8,594 bases of DNA, from contig JAEZIH010000092.1 of the NCBI GenBank assembly GCA_023416055.1, positions 1 to 8,594 of the forward strand, given 5' to 3'. This document shows, piece after piece, positions 1 through 6,166 of the stretch (position 1 is the stretch's first letter; each line of letters opens with the position of its first letter). The notes under the pieces are model-generated. The model saw only the letters and a list, made by a program, of their open reading frames with translations. It had not been told where the DNA came from and did no database searches. Source of the DNA: Pseudomonadota bacterium (GTDB lineage: Bacteria > Pseudomonadota > Alphaproteobacteria > Caulobacterales > Caulobacteraceae). Made by a program: the position numbers and the translations under genes.

Positions 1-1
1 T

Positions 2-814
2 GCCGCTGCTCCGGCCCCGGCCGAAGCCACCGCCGCCGCGCCCGCCGACGCCGCCGCCGCGCCCGCGGCGACCACTGAAGCGGCTCCGGCCGCCGACGCC
101 CCGGAACAGGTCGGCGGCGAAAGCCACGGCAAGCTGACGCCTGCGCGCATGTTCATGGACGCGGACATCGTCGTTCAGGTCGTCATGATCGGCCTGCTGC
201 TCGCCTCGGTGTTCACCTGGGTGATCCTGCTGATCAAGCTGTTCGAGTTCGGCGCCCTGAACCGCGCCACCGACCGCTTCCTCGAGTCGTTCCGTCAGAC
301 CCGCACCATCGCCGACATGCGCCGCGTGGCCACGTCGGACGAGTTCGAAGGCAACCCGCTGGCCGACATGGCCGCCGCGGCCACCGACGAAGTCGAGCTG
401 TCGCGTCAGGCTGGCCTCTCGGTCACCGGCGATCACCGCGACTCGGCGCTGATGCGCGCCCAGGCCGCCGTCTCGGCCGTTCAGGCCGGTCTGGCCAAGC
501 GCCTGTCGGGCGGTCAGCAGTTCATGGCCTCGGTCGGTTCGACCGCTCCGTTCATCGGTCTGTTCGGTACGGTGTACGGCGTCATGAACTCGTTCATCGG
601 CATCGCCAACACCAACACGACCAACCTGGCCGTCGTCGCCCCGGGTATCGCCGAGGCCCTGCTGGCCACCGGTATCGGTCTGTTCGCCGCTATCCCGGCG
701 GTTATCTTCTACAACTACTTCAACACCCGTATCGCGGCCTACGGCACCCGTTCGGACGGCTTCAACGCCGAGCTGATGAACGCCGTGTCGCGTAACCTCG
801 ACAAGGGGGCGTAA
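2..814 (+). CDS. exbB: TonB-system energizer ExbB (5' end cut by window edge)
   Basis: ExbB forms the inner-membrane proton channel that, with ExbD, uses proton-motive force to drive TonB. The frame is open from base 2, so the Met at 149 is internal; 49 visible codons precede it and the true start lies outside the window. Those codons are an Ala/Pro/Glu-rich stretch ending in HGKLTPAR, which fits the periplasmic N-terminal extension (normally behind a signal peptide) of the longer ExbB type. The rest has the MotA/TolQ/ExbB fold: a first membrane helix in ADIVVQVVMIGLLLASVFTW, a cytoplasmic loop, then the signature region TAPFIGLFGTVYGVMNSFIG and TTNLAVVAPGIAEALLATGIG covering helices two and three, nearly identical to E. 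coli ExbB as I remember it. exbD follows after 5 bases and tonB after that, so this is one operon. TolQ and MotA are excluded by the closeness to ExbB and the adjacent tonB. Confidence 0.95.
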   Translation, partial: AAAPAPAEATAAAPADAAAAPAATTEAAPAADAPEQVGGESHGKLTPARMFMDADIVVQVVMIGLLLASVFTWVILLIKLFEFGALNRATDRFLESFRQTRTIADMRRVATSDEFEGNPLADMAAAATDEVELSRQAGLSVTGDHRDSALMRAQAAVSAVQAGLAKRLSGGQQFMASVGSTAPFIGLFGTVYGVMNSFIGIANTNTTNLAVVAPGIAEALLATGIGLFAAIPAVIFYNYFNTRIAAYGTRSDGFNAELMNAVSRNLDKGA

Positions 815-819
815 GCAGC

Positions 820-1260
820 ATGGCCGCCAAACTTTCCGGTGGCGGCGGCGGCAAGTACGCCATCGAGCAGAACAGCGAGATCAACGTCACGCCGTTCGTG
901 GACATCATGCTTGTCCTGCTCATCATCTTCATGGTGGCGGCCCCGCTTGCCACCGTGAACGTTGAGGTGAAACTGCCGGTCGCGGTCGCGCCGATGCAGC
1001 AAAATCCCCCGAAGCCGTTCTACGTCTCCATCCAGGCCAGTTCGCGGGTCTACATCGGGGACAACGAGGTCGACATCGATGGCGTCGGCGCGGAACTGCT
1101 CGATCTGATCGGCAACAAGACGCCGTCGGACGAGCGGATCTTCATCCGCGCTGACCAGACGACCCGGTACGGCGACTTCATGCAGGTCATGAACTCGCTG
1201 CAGGACAGTGGTTTCTACAGCGTCGCCCTGGTCGGCGAAGACCAGTCGGCAGCACAGTAG
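820..1260 (+). CDS. exbD: Biopolymer transporter ExbD
   Basis: This is the small partner of ExbB in the TonB energizing complex, with one membrane helix and a periplasmic domain. The protein is 146 aa, close to the usual length. A Gly-rich cytoplasmic N-terminus (residues 6-11) is followed by INVTPFVDIMLVLLIIFMVA, which holds the proton-carrying Asp at residue 28 (Asp25 in E. coli ExbD) inside the helix at about 23-43. The periplasmic domain ends with the typical RADQTTRYGDFMQVMNSLQDSGFYSVALV. The ATG at 820 lies 5 bases after the exbB stop and has a good ribosome-binding site, AAGGGGG at 803-809, inside the last exbB codons, which suggests coupled translation. TolR is the main alternative, but the tonB neighbour and the strict match to the ExbD helix argue against it. 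Confidence 0.95.
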   Translation: MAAKLSGGGGGKYAIEQNSEINVTPFVDIMLVLLIIFMVAAPLATVNVEVKLPVAVAPMQQNPPKPFYVSIQASSRVYIGDNEVDIDGVGAELLDLIGNKTPSDERIFIRADQTTRYGDFMQVMNSLQDSGFYSVALVGEDQSAAQ

Positions 1261-1273
1261 GAGCGGTGAGAAC

Positions 1274-1990
1274 ATGACAGACGTCGAATATCATCGCAGC
1301 CGCTACGACCCGCCGAAGGCGAAGGGCATTCTCGGGGTTCCCCCGCACGTGTTCATCGCCTCGCTGGTGGTGGTCTGCCTGTTCTTCGCCCTGCTGGCGT
1401 ACTACTTCATCAACGCCCAGTTCAAACTGCGCGAGGTGAACTACTCGGACGACGCCGTCGAGGTCGAACTCATCGAGCCGATCCCGCCGCCGCCGCCGCC
1501 CCCGCCGCCCCCGCCGCCGCCGCCGGAAACGGCGCCGCCGCCGAAGCTGCAGGTGCGCGTCCCGGCTCCGGTTCCGACGCAGATCCCGGTTCCGCCTCTG
1601 CCGGTGCCGCCGACTCCGAAGGAAGACCGGATCGCCTCGACCATCCCGCCGGGCCGCATCGACGGGCCGGTCGAGATCCCGCTGCCGCCGCCTCCGCCGC
1701 GTCCGCCGGAAATCAATAACGTGACCTGGCAACGCCAGCCTGCCCCGGAATTCCCGGAACGGGCCGCCAGCCGCGGGATTGAACGTGGCACGGTCGAGAT
1801 GGTCTGCACCGTCGCCCCGAACGGTTCCGCCCAGAACTGCTCGGTGGTTTCGGAAGACCCTGCCGGCGCCGGTTTCGGCCAGGCCGCTCTCCGGTCGATG
1901 TCCCGGGCGCGGTTCTCGCCCCGGACCGTCGACGGGGTCGCGGAAGGCGGGCGCGCCCGCTTCCGGGTCCAGTTCCGCCTCGCCGACTAG
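1274..1990 (+). CDS. tonB: Energy transducer TonB with long polyproline linker
   Basis: TonB carries energy from ExbB-ExbD to TonB-dependent outer-membrane receptors for siderophores, vitamins and sugars. The 238-aa protein has a short cytoplasmic N-terminus, one membrane anchor (about residues 25-46), a Pro-rich periplasmic linker (about 66-147) and a C-terminal TonB domain (about 155-237). The linker has 14 prolines in a row at residues 71-84, encoded by a CCG/CCC tract at 1484-1525, and further Pro runs near 137-146. Two cysteines, 178 and 189, lie in the C-terminal domain and could form a disulfide in the periplasm. I chose the ATG at 1274, not the in-frame ATG at 1208 inside exbD, because it is 13 bases after the exbD stop, follows GGTGAG (1265-1270), and gives a normal TonB N-terminus. 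An intrinsic terminator follows 23 bases after the stop, making this the last gene of the operon. Confidence 0.93.
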   Translation: MTDVEYHRSRYDPPKAKGILGVPPHVFIASLVVVCLFFALLAYYFINAQFKLREVNYSDDAVEVELIEPIPPPPPPPPPPPPPPETAPPPKLQVRVPAPVPTQIPVPPLPVPPTPKEDRIASTIPPGRIDGPVEIPLPPPPPRPPEINNVTWQRQPAPEFPERAASRGIERGTVEMVCTVAPNGSAQNCSVVSEDPAGAGFGQAALRSMSRARFSPRTVDGVAEGGRARFRVQFRLAD

Positions 1991-2013
1991 GCCTGTCGGA
2001 TCTACAGAACGAG

Positions 2014-2043
2014 ACGCCCCGGCTTCACCGCCGGGGCGTTTTC
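2014..2043 (+). terminator. Intrinsic terminator of exbB-exbD-tonB
   Basis: A perfect 10-bp GC-rich stem (ACGCCCCGGC at 2014-2023 with GCCGGGGCGT at 2030-2039) closes a 6-base TTCACC loop and runs straight into a short T tract (2039-2042). It lies 23 bases after the tonB stop. The features are those of a Rho-independent terminator acting on the + strand. Confidence 0.9.
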
Positions 2044-2107
2044 GCTTGCGCGGGAGCGATCAGGCATGGTCGCACGTTGTGTCGCCAACCGAACGGAGCT
2101 TCACCCC

Positions 2108-2854
2108 ATGAACCGAACCCTGACCGCCGTCCTCGCCGCCGCCAGCGCCCTGACGCTGGCCGCCTGCGCCTACAACGAGACTCTCGGGCGCAGTCAGTTC
2201 CTGCTCGTTGACGACGCGGCGCTGACGCAGCAGTCCGAGGCGGCCTGGGCCGAGGCCCTGCGCACCCAACCGACCTCCAACGACGCCAACGCCAGCGCCC
2301 GCATCCGCCGCGTCGGCGCCCGGGTTGTCGAGGCCGCCGGCCTTTCGGGCCGCAGCTGGGACTACGCCGTCTTCGTCAGCCAGAGCCCCAACGCCTTCGT
2401 TCTGCCTTCGGGCAAGATCGGTGTGACCACGGGCCTGCTGTCCCTGGTGCAGAATGACGACCAGCTGGCAGCCGTCCTGGGCCACGAGGTCGGACACGTC
2501 GTGGCCCGCCACGCCGCCGAGCGGTACTCTTCCAACGCCGCCACCAGCCTGGTGCTCAGCGGGGTGCAGAGCGCGGCGGGGGACTACGCCCAGGCGGCGG
2601 GGGCGATCGGCGGTCTGGGCGCCCAGCTGGGCGTGCTGCTGCCCTTCTCGCGCACGCACGAGCTGGAGGCGGACCGTCTGGGCGTCGATTACCTGCAGCG
2701 CGCCGGCTACCGCCCGTCCGAGGCTATCTCCCTGTGGCGGCTGATGTCGCAGCAGCGTCAGGGCTCCACGCCGGAGTTCGCCTCCACCCACCCGTCCGAC
2801 GCCAGCCGGATCGCGGCGCTGGAGGAGTACATCCGCAGCCGGGGCTGGGCCTAG
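2108..2854 (+). CDS. M48 family zinc metalloprotease, outer-membrane lipoprotein
   Basis: This is a predicted periplasmic, membrane-anchored zinc endopeptidase of the M48 family, in the single-domain group that includes E. coli LoiP/YcaL. Relatives act in quality control of envelope proteins; the substrate here is unknown. The 248-aa protein starts with a lipoprotein signal (hydrophobic stretch ending TLAAC, lipidated Cys at 20). It carries the catalytic HEVGH motif at 126-130 (two zinc His and the catalytic Glu), the third zinc ligand Glu187 in HELEAD (184-189), and the family's C-terminal HPSD segment. No TPR repeats follow, unlike BepA. The ATG at 2108 was preferred to one at 2066 because only it gives a proper lipoprotein signal and it has CGGAG at 2094-2098, 9 bases upstream. 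It lies 64 bases beyond the tonB terminator, so it probably has its own promoter, which I could not place with confidence. Confidence 0.9.
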   Translation: MNRTLTAVLAAASALTLAACAYNETLGRSQFLLVDDAALTQQSEAAWAEALRTQPTSNDANASARIRRVGARVVEAAGLSGRSWDYAVFVSQSPNAFVLPSGKIGVTTGLLSLVQNDDQLAAVLGHEVGHVVARHAAERYSSNAATSLVLSGVQSAAGDYAQAAGAIGGLGAQLGVLLPFSRTHELEADRLGVDYLQRAGYRPSEAISLWRLMSQQRQGSTPEFASTHPSDASRIAALEEYIRSRGWA

Positions 2855-2863
2855 GCGGTGGCC

Positions 2864-3002
2864 AGTAGCCACTAGCGAGTAGCCGATAGGCAGTAGGCAG
2901 TAGGCAGTAGGCAGCAGGCAGTAGGTGGATCGGCGGACGGAGATCGGTCGCGGTCTCATGTGGAGCCGTCCCTGCTGCCTACTGCCTACCTGCCAACTGC
3001 CT
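2864..3002. repeat. Heptanucleotide repeat locus A with inverted arms (hairpin-forming)
   Basis: A 7-bp periodic array begins 10 bases after the M48 stop: nine units, degenerate at first (2864-2891) and then regular GGCAGTA repeats (2889-2923, with one variant GGCAGCA at 2910-2916). The inverse orientation (TACTGCC type) returns at 2971-3002. The 19-base segment 2900-2918 is the exact reverse complement of 2971-2989, and pairing can extend outward to 2888/3002 with one bulge and one mismatch. The 52-base middle contains a further inner stem (GGACGG 2935-2940 with CCGTCC 2966-2971, sharing one base with the outer arm). The locus lies between the M48 gene and tRNA-His. No coding function is apparent; translated, it yields the LLPTAYC-type artefacts common in automatic gene predictions. 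Confidence 0.9.
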
Positions 3003-3015
3003 TCGTGAATCCCCC

Positions 3016-3044
3016 TTGCTCCCGCGCCCCGACGCAGCTAGACA
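3016..3044 (+). promoter_or_regulatory. Candidate housekeeping promoter of tRNA-His
   Basis: TTGCTCC (3016-3022) and GCTAGACA (3037-3044) are separated by 14 bases. The Caulobacter housekeeping consensus is TTGaCgS, 10-14 bases, GCTANAWC; here the -35 keeps TTG and the last S, and the -10 keeps GCTA and the following A. Transcription would start about 10-15 bases upstream of the mature tRNA. This is a by-eye match only, but position and spacing fit well. Confidence 0.4.
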
Positions 3045-3064
3045 CCCCGCTCGCGCGGATACGT

Positions 3065-3141
3065 GCAGCCTTAGCTCAGCTGGTTAGAGCGCCGGTTTGT
3101 GGAGCCGGAGGTCCTCAGTTCGATCCTGAGAGGCTGTACCA
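3065..3141 (+). tRNA. tRNA-His (GTG), lacking G-1
   Basis: The 77-base sequence folds as a complete cloverleaf: acceptor GCAGCCT with AGGCTGT, D stem GCTC/GAGC, anticodon stem CCGGT/GCCGG, loop TTGTGGA with anticodon GTG at 3099-3101, variable region AGGTC, T stem CTCAG/CTGAG with loop TTCGATC, and encoded CCA. The anticodon assigns histidine. The base before G1 is T, the terminal pair is G1:U72 and the discriminator is A73, so the usual histidine mark G-1:C73 is absent. This is the known arrangement of a subgroup of alphaproteobacteria including Caulobacter crescentus, where a divergent HisRS reads the anticodon, U72 and A73. Confidence 0.97.
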
Positions 3142-3164
3142 TCCCCGCCCGCAAGGGAGGGGGT
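3141..3164 (+). terminator. Stem-loop directly after tRNA-His
   Basis: CCCC (3143-3146) pairs with GGGG (3159-3162), and inner CCC (3148-3150) pairs with GGG (3155-3157) around a GCAA tetraloop, with one G-A mismatch between the two parts; A3141-T3164 can extend the base. It starts at the tRNA CCA end. There is no T tract, so it may help end transcription or mark 3' processing rather than act as a classic intrinsic terminator. Confidence 0.35.
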
Positions 3165-3210
3165 ATCAGACGACCGCAGCGTCGCCCGCATGGGACCCCG
3201 CACAGCACCG

Positions 3211-3284
3211 GCGCCTCGAGGCGCAGCGCGCCGCGCTGCGCAGGACCTGCCGGCGCGCCTGCCTGCTGTGCGGAGATCGATCTC
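3211..3284. repeat. Cluster of three palindromes between converging tRNA-His and patatin gene
   Basis: Three perfect palindromic segments lie together: GCGCCTCGAGGCGC (3211-3224); an inverted repeat with 10-base arms GCGCAGCGCG (3221-3230) and CGCGCTGCGC (3232-3241) around a single base; and GAGATCGATCTC (3273-3284). The first two share 3221-3224, so in RNA they would be alternative hairpins. The stretch lies downstream of both converging transcripts. It could block or end transcription, but no T tract follows on either strand. No gene was recognised between 3165 and 3332. Confidence 0.5.
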
Positions 3285-3332
3285 TGGGCTGCCACCTGTC
3301 TGCACGCGCGCGAGGTCGACGCGGTGCCGGCT

Positions 3333-5183
3333 CTATGCGGACGGCGTTCCTTTCCGCGCCCGGCGCCGCCCTTTCGGAGGCGTTCCTCCGGCCTGGGGAC
3401 GGACGGACCCCGCTGCCGTTTCCGCGTCTGTTCCTGCTGGCGCGGCGGCGCTGAGCGGGCTGCGGCGGCGCAGATGGGTGAGCGGCCTGTCCAGACCGTC
3501 GAGGGTCTGTCGGGTGACGCGGTAGCCAGCATCCACAGCGGGATCGTAGGCCTTCCAGTCGCGGATATCGATGCCGTCCGGCCGGGGCTGGATCAGCAGG
3601 TCGGTGGCGGCGCGCGAGCTCTCCAGATCGGCGTCCGTGGTCAGGGTGGCGGAACGCATCAGGATCGAGACGATCGGCGGTCCCCGGCGCCAGGCCCCGG
3701 TGGCGATCAGCCGCCAGATCGAAGGCGGATGCTGGATCATGTGCGGATCGACGCCGCGCGCCTCGGACATGTCGATGCCGATCACCGGCCCCGAGGTCAT
3801 GTTGCGCATCACCTCGGCCGGCAGGTTCTTCAGCACGGCGCCGTCAACCAGCACCTGGTCGTCGATGACCACCGGGGGCAGGATCCCCGGAATGGCGATC
3901 GAGGCGCGCATGGCCCGGCGCATCAGGCCGCGCCGGTGCACCTCCAGCTTGCCGCTGGTCAGGTTGGTCGAGGCGGCGAAGAAGGGGCGGTGCAGATCGG
4001 CCAGGTCGATGTCGCCGTAGGCCTCCTCGAGCAGGCGGTCGACCTTGCGGGCGCGGGTCATGGCCAGCATGGGGAAGGTGATGTCGGACAGGGGATCGCT
4101 GGTCACGAAGGCGCGGCGGATGCGGGCCTCGAGTTCCTCCAGGGACCAGTTCAGGGCCGGGCCGGCGGCGATCACCGCGCCCATGGACGCCCCGCCCACG
4201 AAGTCGATCGGCACGCCCGCCTCGCTCAGGGCGCGGAGGGCCCCAATATGGGCGTAGGCCCGGGCCCCGCCGCCTGACATGACCACGCCCACCGCCGAGC
4301 CGGTGATGACGCGGCCCATGCGTTCGGCGTCGGCCTGATCTCCTTCCACCGCCTGGAACCAGCGGCCGGGGCTGATGGCGTCCAGCCAGACGCCGGTGTT
4401 CGCCGGCCGGGCCATGCGCGGGTCACGCAGCAGGATCAGGTCGGTGCGGCGCTGCGCGTCCAGCACGCCGGCGTGGGGCAGGGGACGGTTCGGCGGGGCC
4501 ATAAGGCCGGCGCCCACCACGAACACCCGGTCGACCTGGCGGGCGCACAGGGCGGCCCAGGCGGGTTCGTCCATCTCGGCTACGTAGAGGACGTAGTCGT
4601 GGGCGTCCTCCACCCGGCTGAACCATTCGACGGCCGAGGACAGGGCGGACTGGTCGATGACCTGGCAGGTGAAGCCGTCGGCCTCGATGGCGGCGGCAAT
4701 GCGCTCCACGAAGGCGCGGATGGGGCGCGGGCGCGCCGAGATGAAGCCGAACACGCTGGGCTCGCCGCCGCCCGAGCGGCGGTCGCGCGCGCGCTGTATC
4801 ATCAGGCGGGACAGCTCCACCATCAGGTCGGGCTCGGTGCGGGCGGCCTCGAAGAAGGCGTCGCGGGGCAGGGCGAGGATCTCGGAGTCGCGCAGGGCCA
4901 CCACGTCGGCGGTGTGCGTCGTGCCGGCCAGCATGGCCATCTCGCCGGCCGGCTCGCCGGGCCGGATGACGCCCACGAACTGGGGCGGGCGGTCCTCGTC
5001 CGGATCGCGGCGGAACACCCCGAGCCGGCCGGAGCGCAGCAGGTAGAGGGTGTCGGCGGCGTCCCCCTCGGCGAACAGGGTCTCGCCCCCGGTCAGGGCG
5101 AACCAGCTGGCGCACGTGTTCTTGCCGCCCTCGAACATGCGGTGCAGGGCGTCTTCCAGTCGGTCGGAGCGGGAAGGGGGCAT
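3333..5183 (-). CDS. Cyclic-nucleotide-binding-like / patatin phospholipase (NTE type)
   Basis: This 616-aa protein is a predicted serine lipase/lysophospholipase of the neuropathy-target-esterase type. Residues about 25-130 form a cyclic-nucleotide-binding fold, including PGEPAGEMAMLAG (75-87). A linker domain (about 145-290) follows, then the patatin domain (about 298-465) with oxyanion loop GGGARA (304-309), nucleophile Ser333 in GASMG (331-335), and catalytic Asp447 in DGA (447-449), so the Ser-Asp dyad is complete. In the nucleotide pocket the Arg normally following the GE motif is His90, so ligand binding is doubtful. The last ~45 residues are Pro/Ala/basic and look disordered. I start at ATG 5183 (MPPSRSDR, weak GAGG at 5188-5191); the open frame runs further upstream, but only through the 7-bp repeats (LLPTAYCLLPTA), which are not protein-like. 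No membrane helix is evident. The DUF1489 gene lies 131 bases upstream on the same strand. Confidence 0.88.
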   Translation of the reverse strand: MPPSRSDRLEDALHRMFEGGKNTCASWFALTGGETLFAEGDAADTLYLLRSGRLGVFRRDPDEDRPPQFVGVIRPGEPAGEMAMLAGTTHTADVVALRDSEILALPRDAFFEAARTEPDLMVELSRLMIQRARDRRSGGGEPSVFGFISARPRPIRAFVERIAAAIEADGFTCQVIDQSALSSAVEWFSRVEDAHDYVLYVAEMDEPAWAALCARQVDRVFVVGAGLMAPPNRPLPHAGVLDAQRRTDLILLRDPRMARPANTGVWLDAISPGRWFQAVEGDQADAERMGRVITGSAVGVVMSGGGARAYAHIGALRALSEAGVPIDFVGGASMGAVIAAGPALNWSLEELEARIRRAFVTSDPLSDITFPMLAMTRARKVDRLLEEAYGDIDLADLHRPFFAASTNLTSGKLEVHRRGLMRRAMRASIAIPGILPPVVIDDQVLVDGAVLKNLPAEVMRNMTSGPVIGIDMSEARGVDPHMIQHPPSIWRLIATGAWRRGPPIVSILMRSATLTTDADLESSRAATDLLIQPRPDGIDIRDWKAYDPAVDAGYRVTRQTLDGLDRPLTHLRRRSPLSAAAPAGTDAETAAGSVRPQAGGTPPKGRRRARKGTPSA

Positions 5184-5193
5184 GAGGCCTCGA

Positions 5194-5308
<115 letters not shown>

Positions 5309-5314
5309 TGATGG

Positions 5315-5713
5315 CTACCAGGCTCCCAACTCCCTCAGCTCGCGGACGAGTTCGGGCGGCAGATCTGTGGCGCCGGCGGAGGTCAGGTCGGCGGGACAGT
5401 CGCGGTGCTCGAAATAGCGCCAGCCCTGGAAGGGGCGGCGGGCGAGCGGGGCGGTGCGGATGACCGTGGATTCCAGTCTGATCTCGCAGCGGCTGGCCTT
5501 GCCTTCGCCGACGGTGGTGATGTCGAGGATGGGCTGGCGGCACAGGACGGAGCCCTTGATCACCCAGTACAGCGAACCGCCGTCCTCGATCTCGGCGGCC
5601 CGCTTGGGGGTCGTGCGGGTGTGCACGATGCGCCAGTCGCTGCGGGCGGCGTTGCGCTCCAGCGTCTCGACGTCGGAGACGCCGACGCACAGCTTGATCA
5701 TGTGGAGAGGCAT
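5315..5713 (-). CDS. DUF1489 family protein
   Basis: The 132-aa product matches the DUF1489 (COG5458) family, known from alphaproteobacteria and without an assigned function. The recognisable parts are the N-terminal LHMIKLCVGV (residues 3-12) and the central TTPKRAAEIEDGGSLYWVIK followed by GSVLCRQPILDI; the length is close to normal for the family. No signal peptide or membrane helix is visible, so it is probably cytoplasmic. The start at 5713 (MPLHMIKLC) gives the usual family N-terminus; its ribosome-binding site is weak. It is divergent from the monooxygenase gene with 72 bases between starts, and the patatin gene follows 131 bases downstream on the same strand. Whether those two form an operon is unclear because repeat locus B lies between them. 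Confidence 0.85.
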   Translation of the reverse strand: MPLHMIKLCVGVSDVETLERNAARSDWRIVHTRTTPKRAAEIEDGGSLYWVIKGSVLCRQPILDITTVGEGKASRCEIRLESTVIRTAPLARRPFQGWRYFEHRDCPADLTSAGATDLPPELVRELRELGAW

Positions 5714-5728
5714 GGTCCGCGCTTAACA

Positions 5729-5740
5729 CCGGAATTCCGG
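5729..5740. promoter_or_regulatory. 12-bp perfect palindrome in divergent intergenic region
   Basis: CCGGAATTCCGG sits in the 72-base gap between the divergent DUF1489 and monooxygenase genes, 16 bases upstream of the DUF1489 start. Its position would suit a repressor operator controlling one or both genes. Nothing else supports this; it may be chance in GC-rich DNA, and I found no convincing -35/-10 pair nearby. Confidence 0.25.
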
Positions 5741-5785
5741 CGGCGTCACGGCGACATTTTCGTTCGGCGCTGGCAGGATCGCCGC

Positions 5786-6166
5786 ATGGACCTGGATCGC
5801 CGCCAGATCGTCGCCGCCGGCCTCGGCCTCGCCGCCGTCACGGTCGCCGCGCCCGCCATTGGAGAGACGCCCATGTACGGACTGATCGGCCGAATGAAGG
5901 CCGTCGCCGGCCAGCGCGATGCGCTTGCCGCCATCCTGCTGGAGGGAACCGGCGAGATGCCGGGCTGCCTTAGCTACATCGTCGCGCGGGACCCGGCCGA
6001 CGCCGACGCGCTGTGGATCACCGAGGTGTGGGACAGCCAGGAGAGCCACCGCGCCTCGCTGCAGCTGCCCGCGGTGCAGGCTGCGATCGCAAGGGGCCGG
6101 CCGCTGATCGCCGGCTTCGACAGCCAGGTGGAGACGGAGCCGCTGGGCGGCGTCGGCCTGCCCTAG
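5786..6166 (+). CDS. Putative quinol monooxygenase (ABM fold), possibly exported by Tat
   Basis: The product resembles the antibiotic-biosynthesis-monooxygenase (ABM) family, small dimeric ferredoxin-like proteins such as YgiN that act on quinols or have unknown substrates. The ABM domain spans residues 30-120, from MYGLIGRMKAVAGQRDALAA through MPGCLSYIVARD and ALWITEVWDSQESHRAS to the C-terminus. From the ATG at 5786 the protein is 126 aa and has a Tat-like N-terminus: DRRQIVAAGLGLAA with twin arginines, a hydrophobic stretch, and an APA cleavage-like site near residue 24. A second in-frame ATG at 5873 (M30) has the better ribosome-binding site and gives a 97-aa cytosolic ABM protein. Both are credible; I list the longer. 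The stop overlaps that of the converging carboxylase gene. Substrate cannot be read from sequence. Confidence 0.8.
   Translation: MDLDRRQIVAAGLGLAAVTVAAPAIGETPMYGLIGRMKAVAGQRDALAAILLEGTGEMPGCLSYIVARDPADADALWITEVWDSQESHRASLQLPAVQAAIARGRPLIAGFDSQVETEPLGGVGLP
5861..5866 (+). promoter_or_regulatory. Strong internal ribosome-binding site for the short ABM start
   Basis: GGAGAG lies 6 bases before the in-frame ATG at 5873, inside the Tat-like signal of the monooxygenase. It is a better Shine-Dalgarno match than anything upstream of the ATG at 5786. It supports either 5873 as the true start or two products from one gene. Confidence 0.5.

Noticed and set aside
2060..2959. 299-codon minus-strand frame opposite the M48 protease
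   Set aside because: Its N-terminus is translated heptamer repeat and the rest is antisense to a gene with intact zinc-binding motifs.
2864..3002. CRISPR array
   Set aside because: Units are 7 bp, directly abutting and without spacers, and no cas genes are present.
3099..4277. 392-codon + strand frame beginning inside tRNA-His and running opposite the patatin gene
   Set aside because: It starts inside a tRNA and is antisense to a well-supported gene; composition is biased and no family is recognisable.
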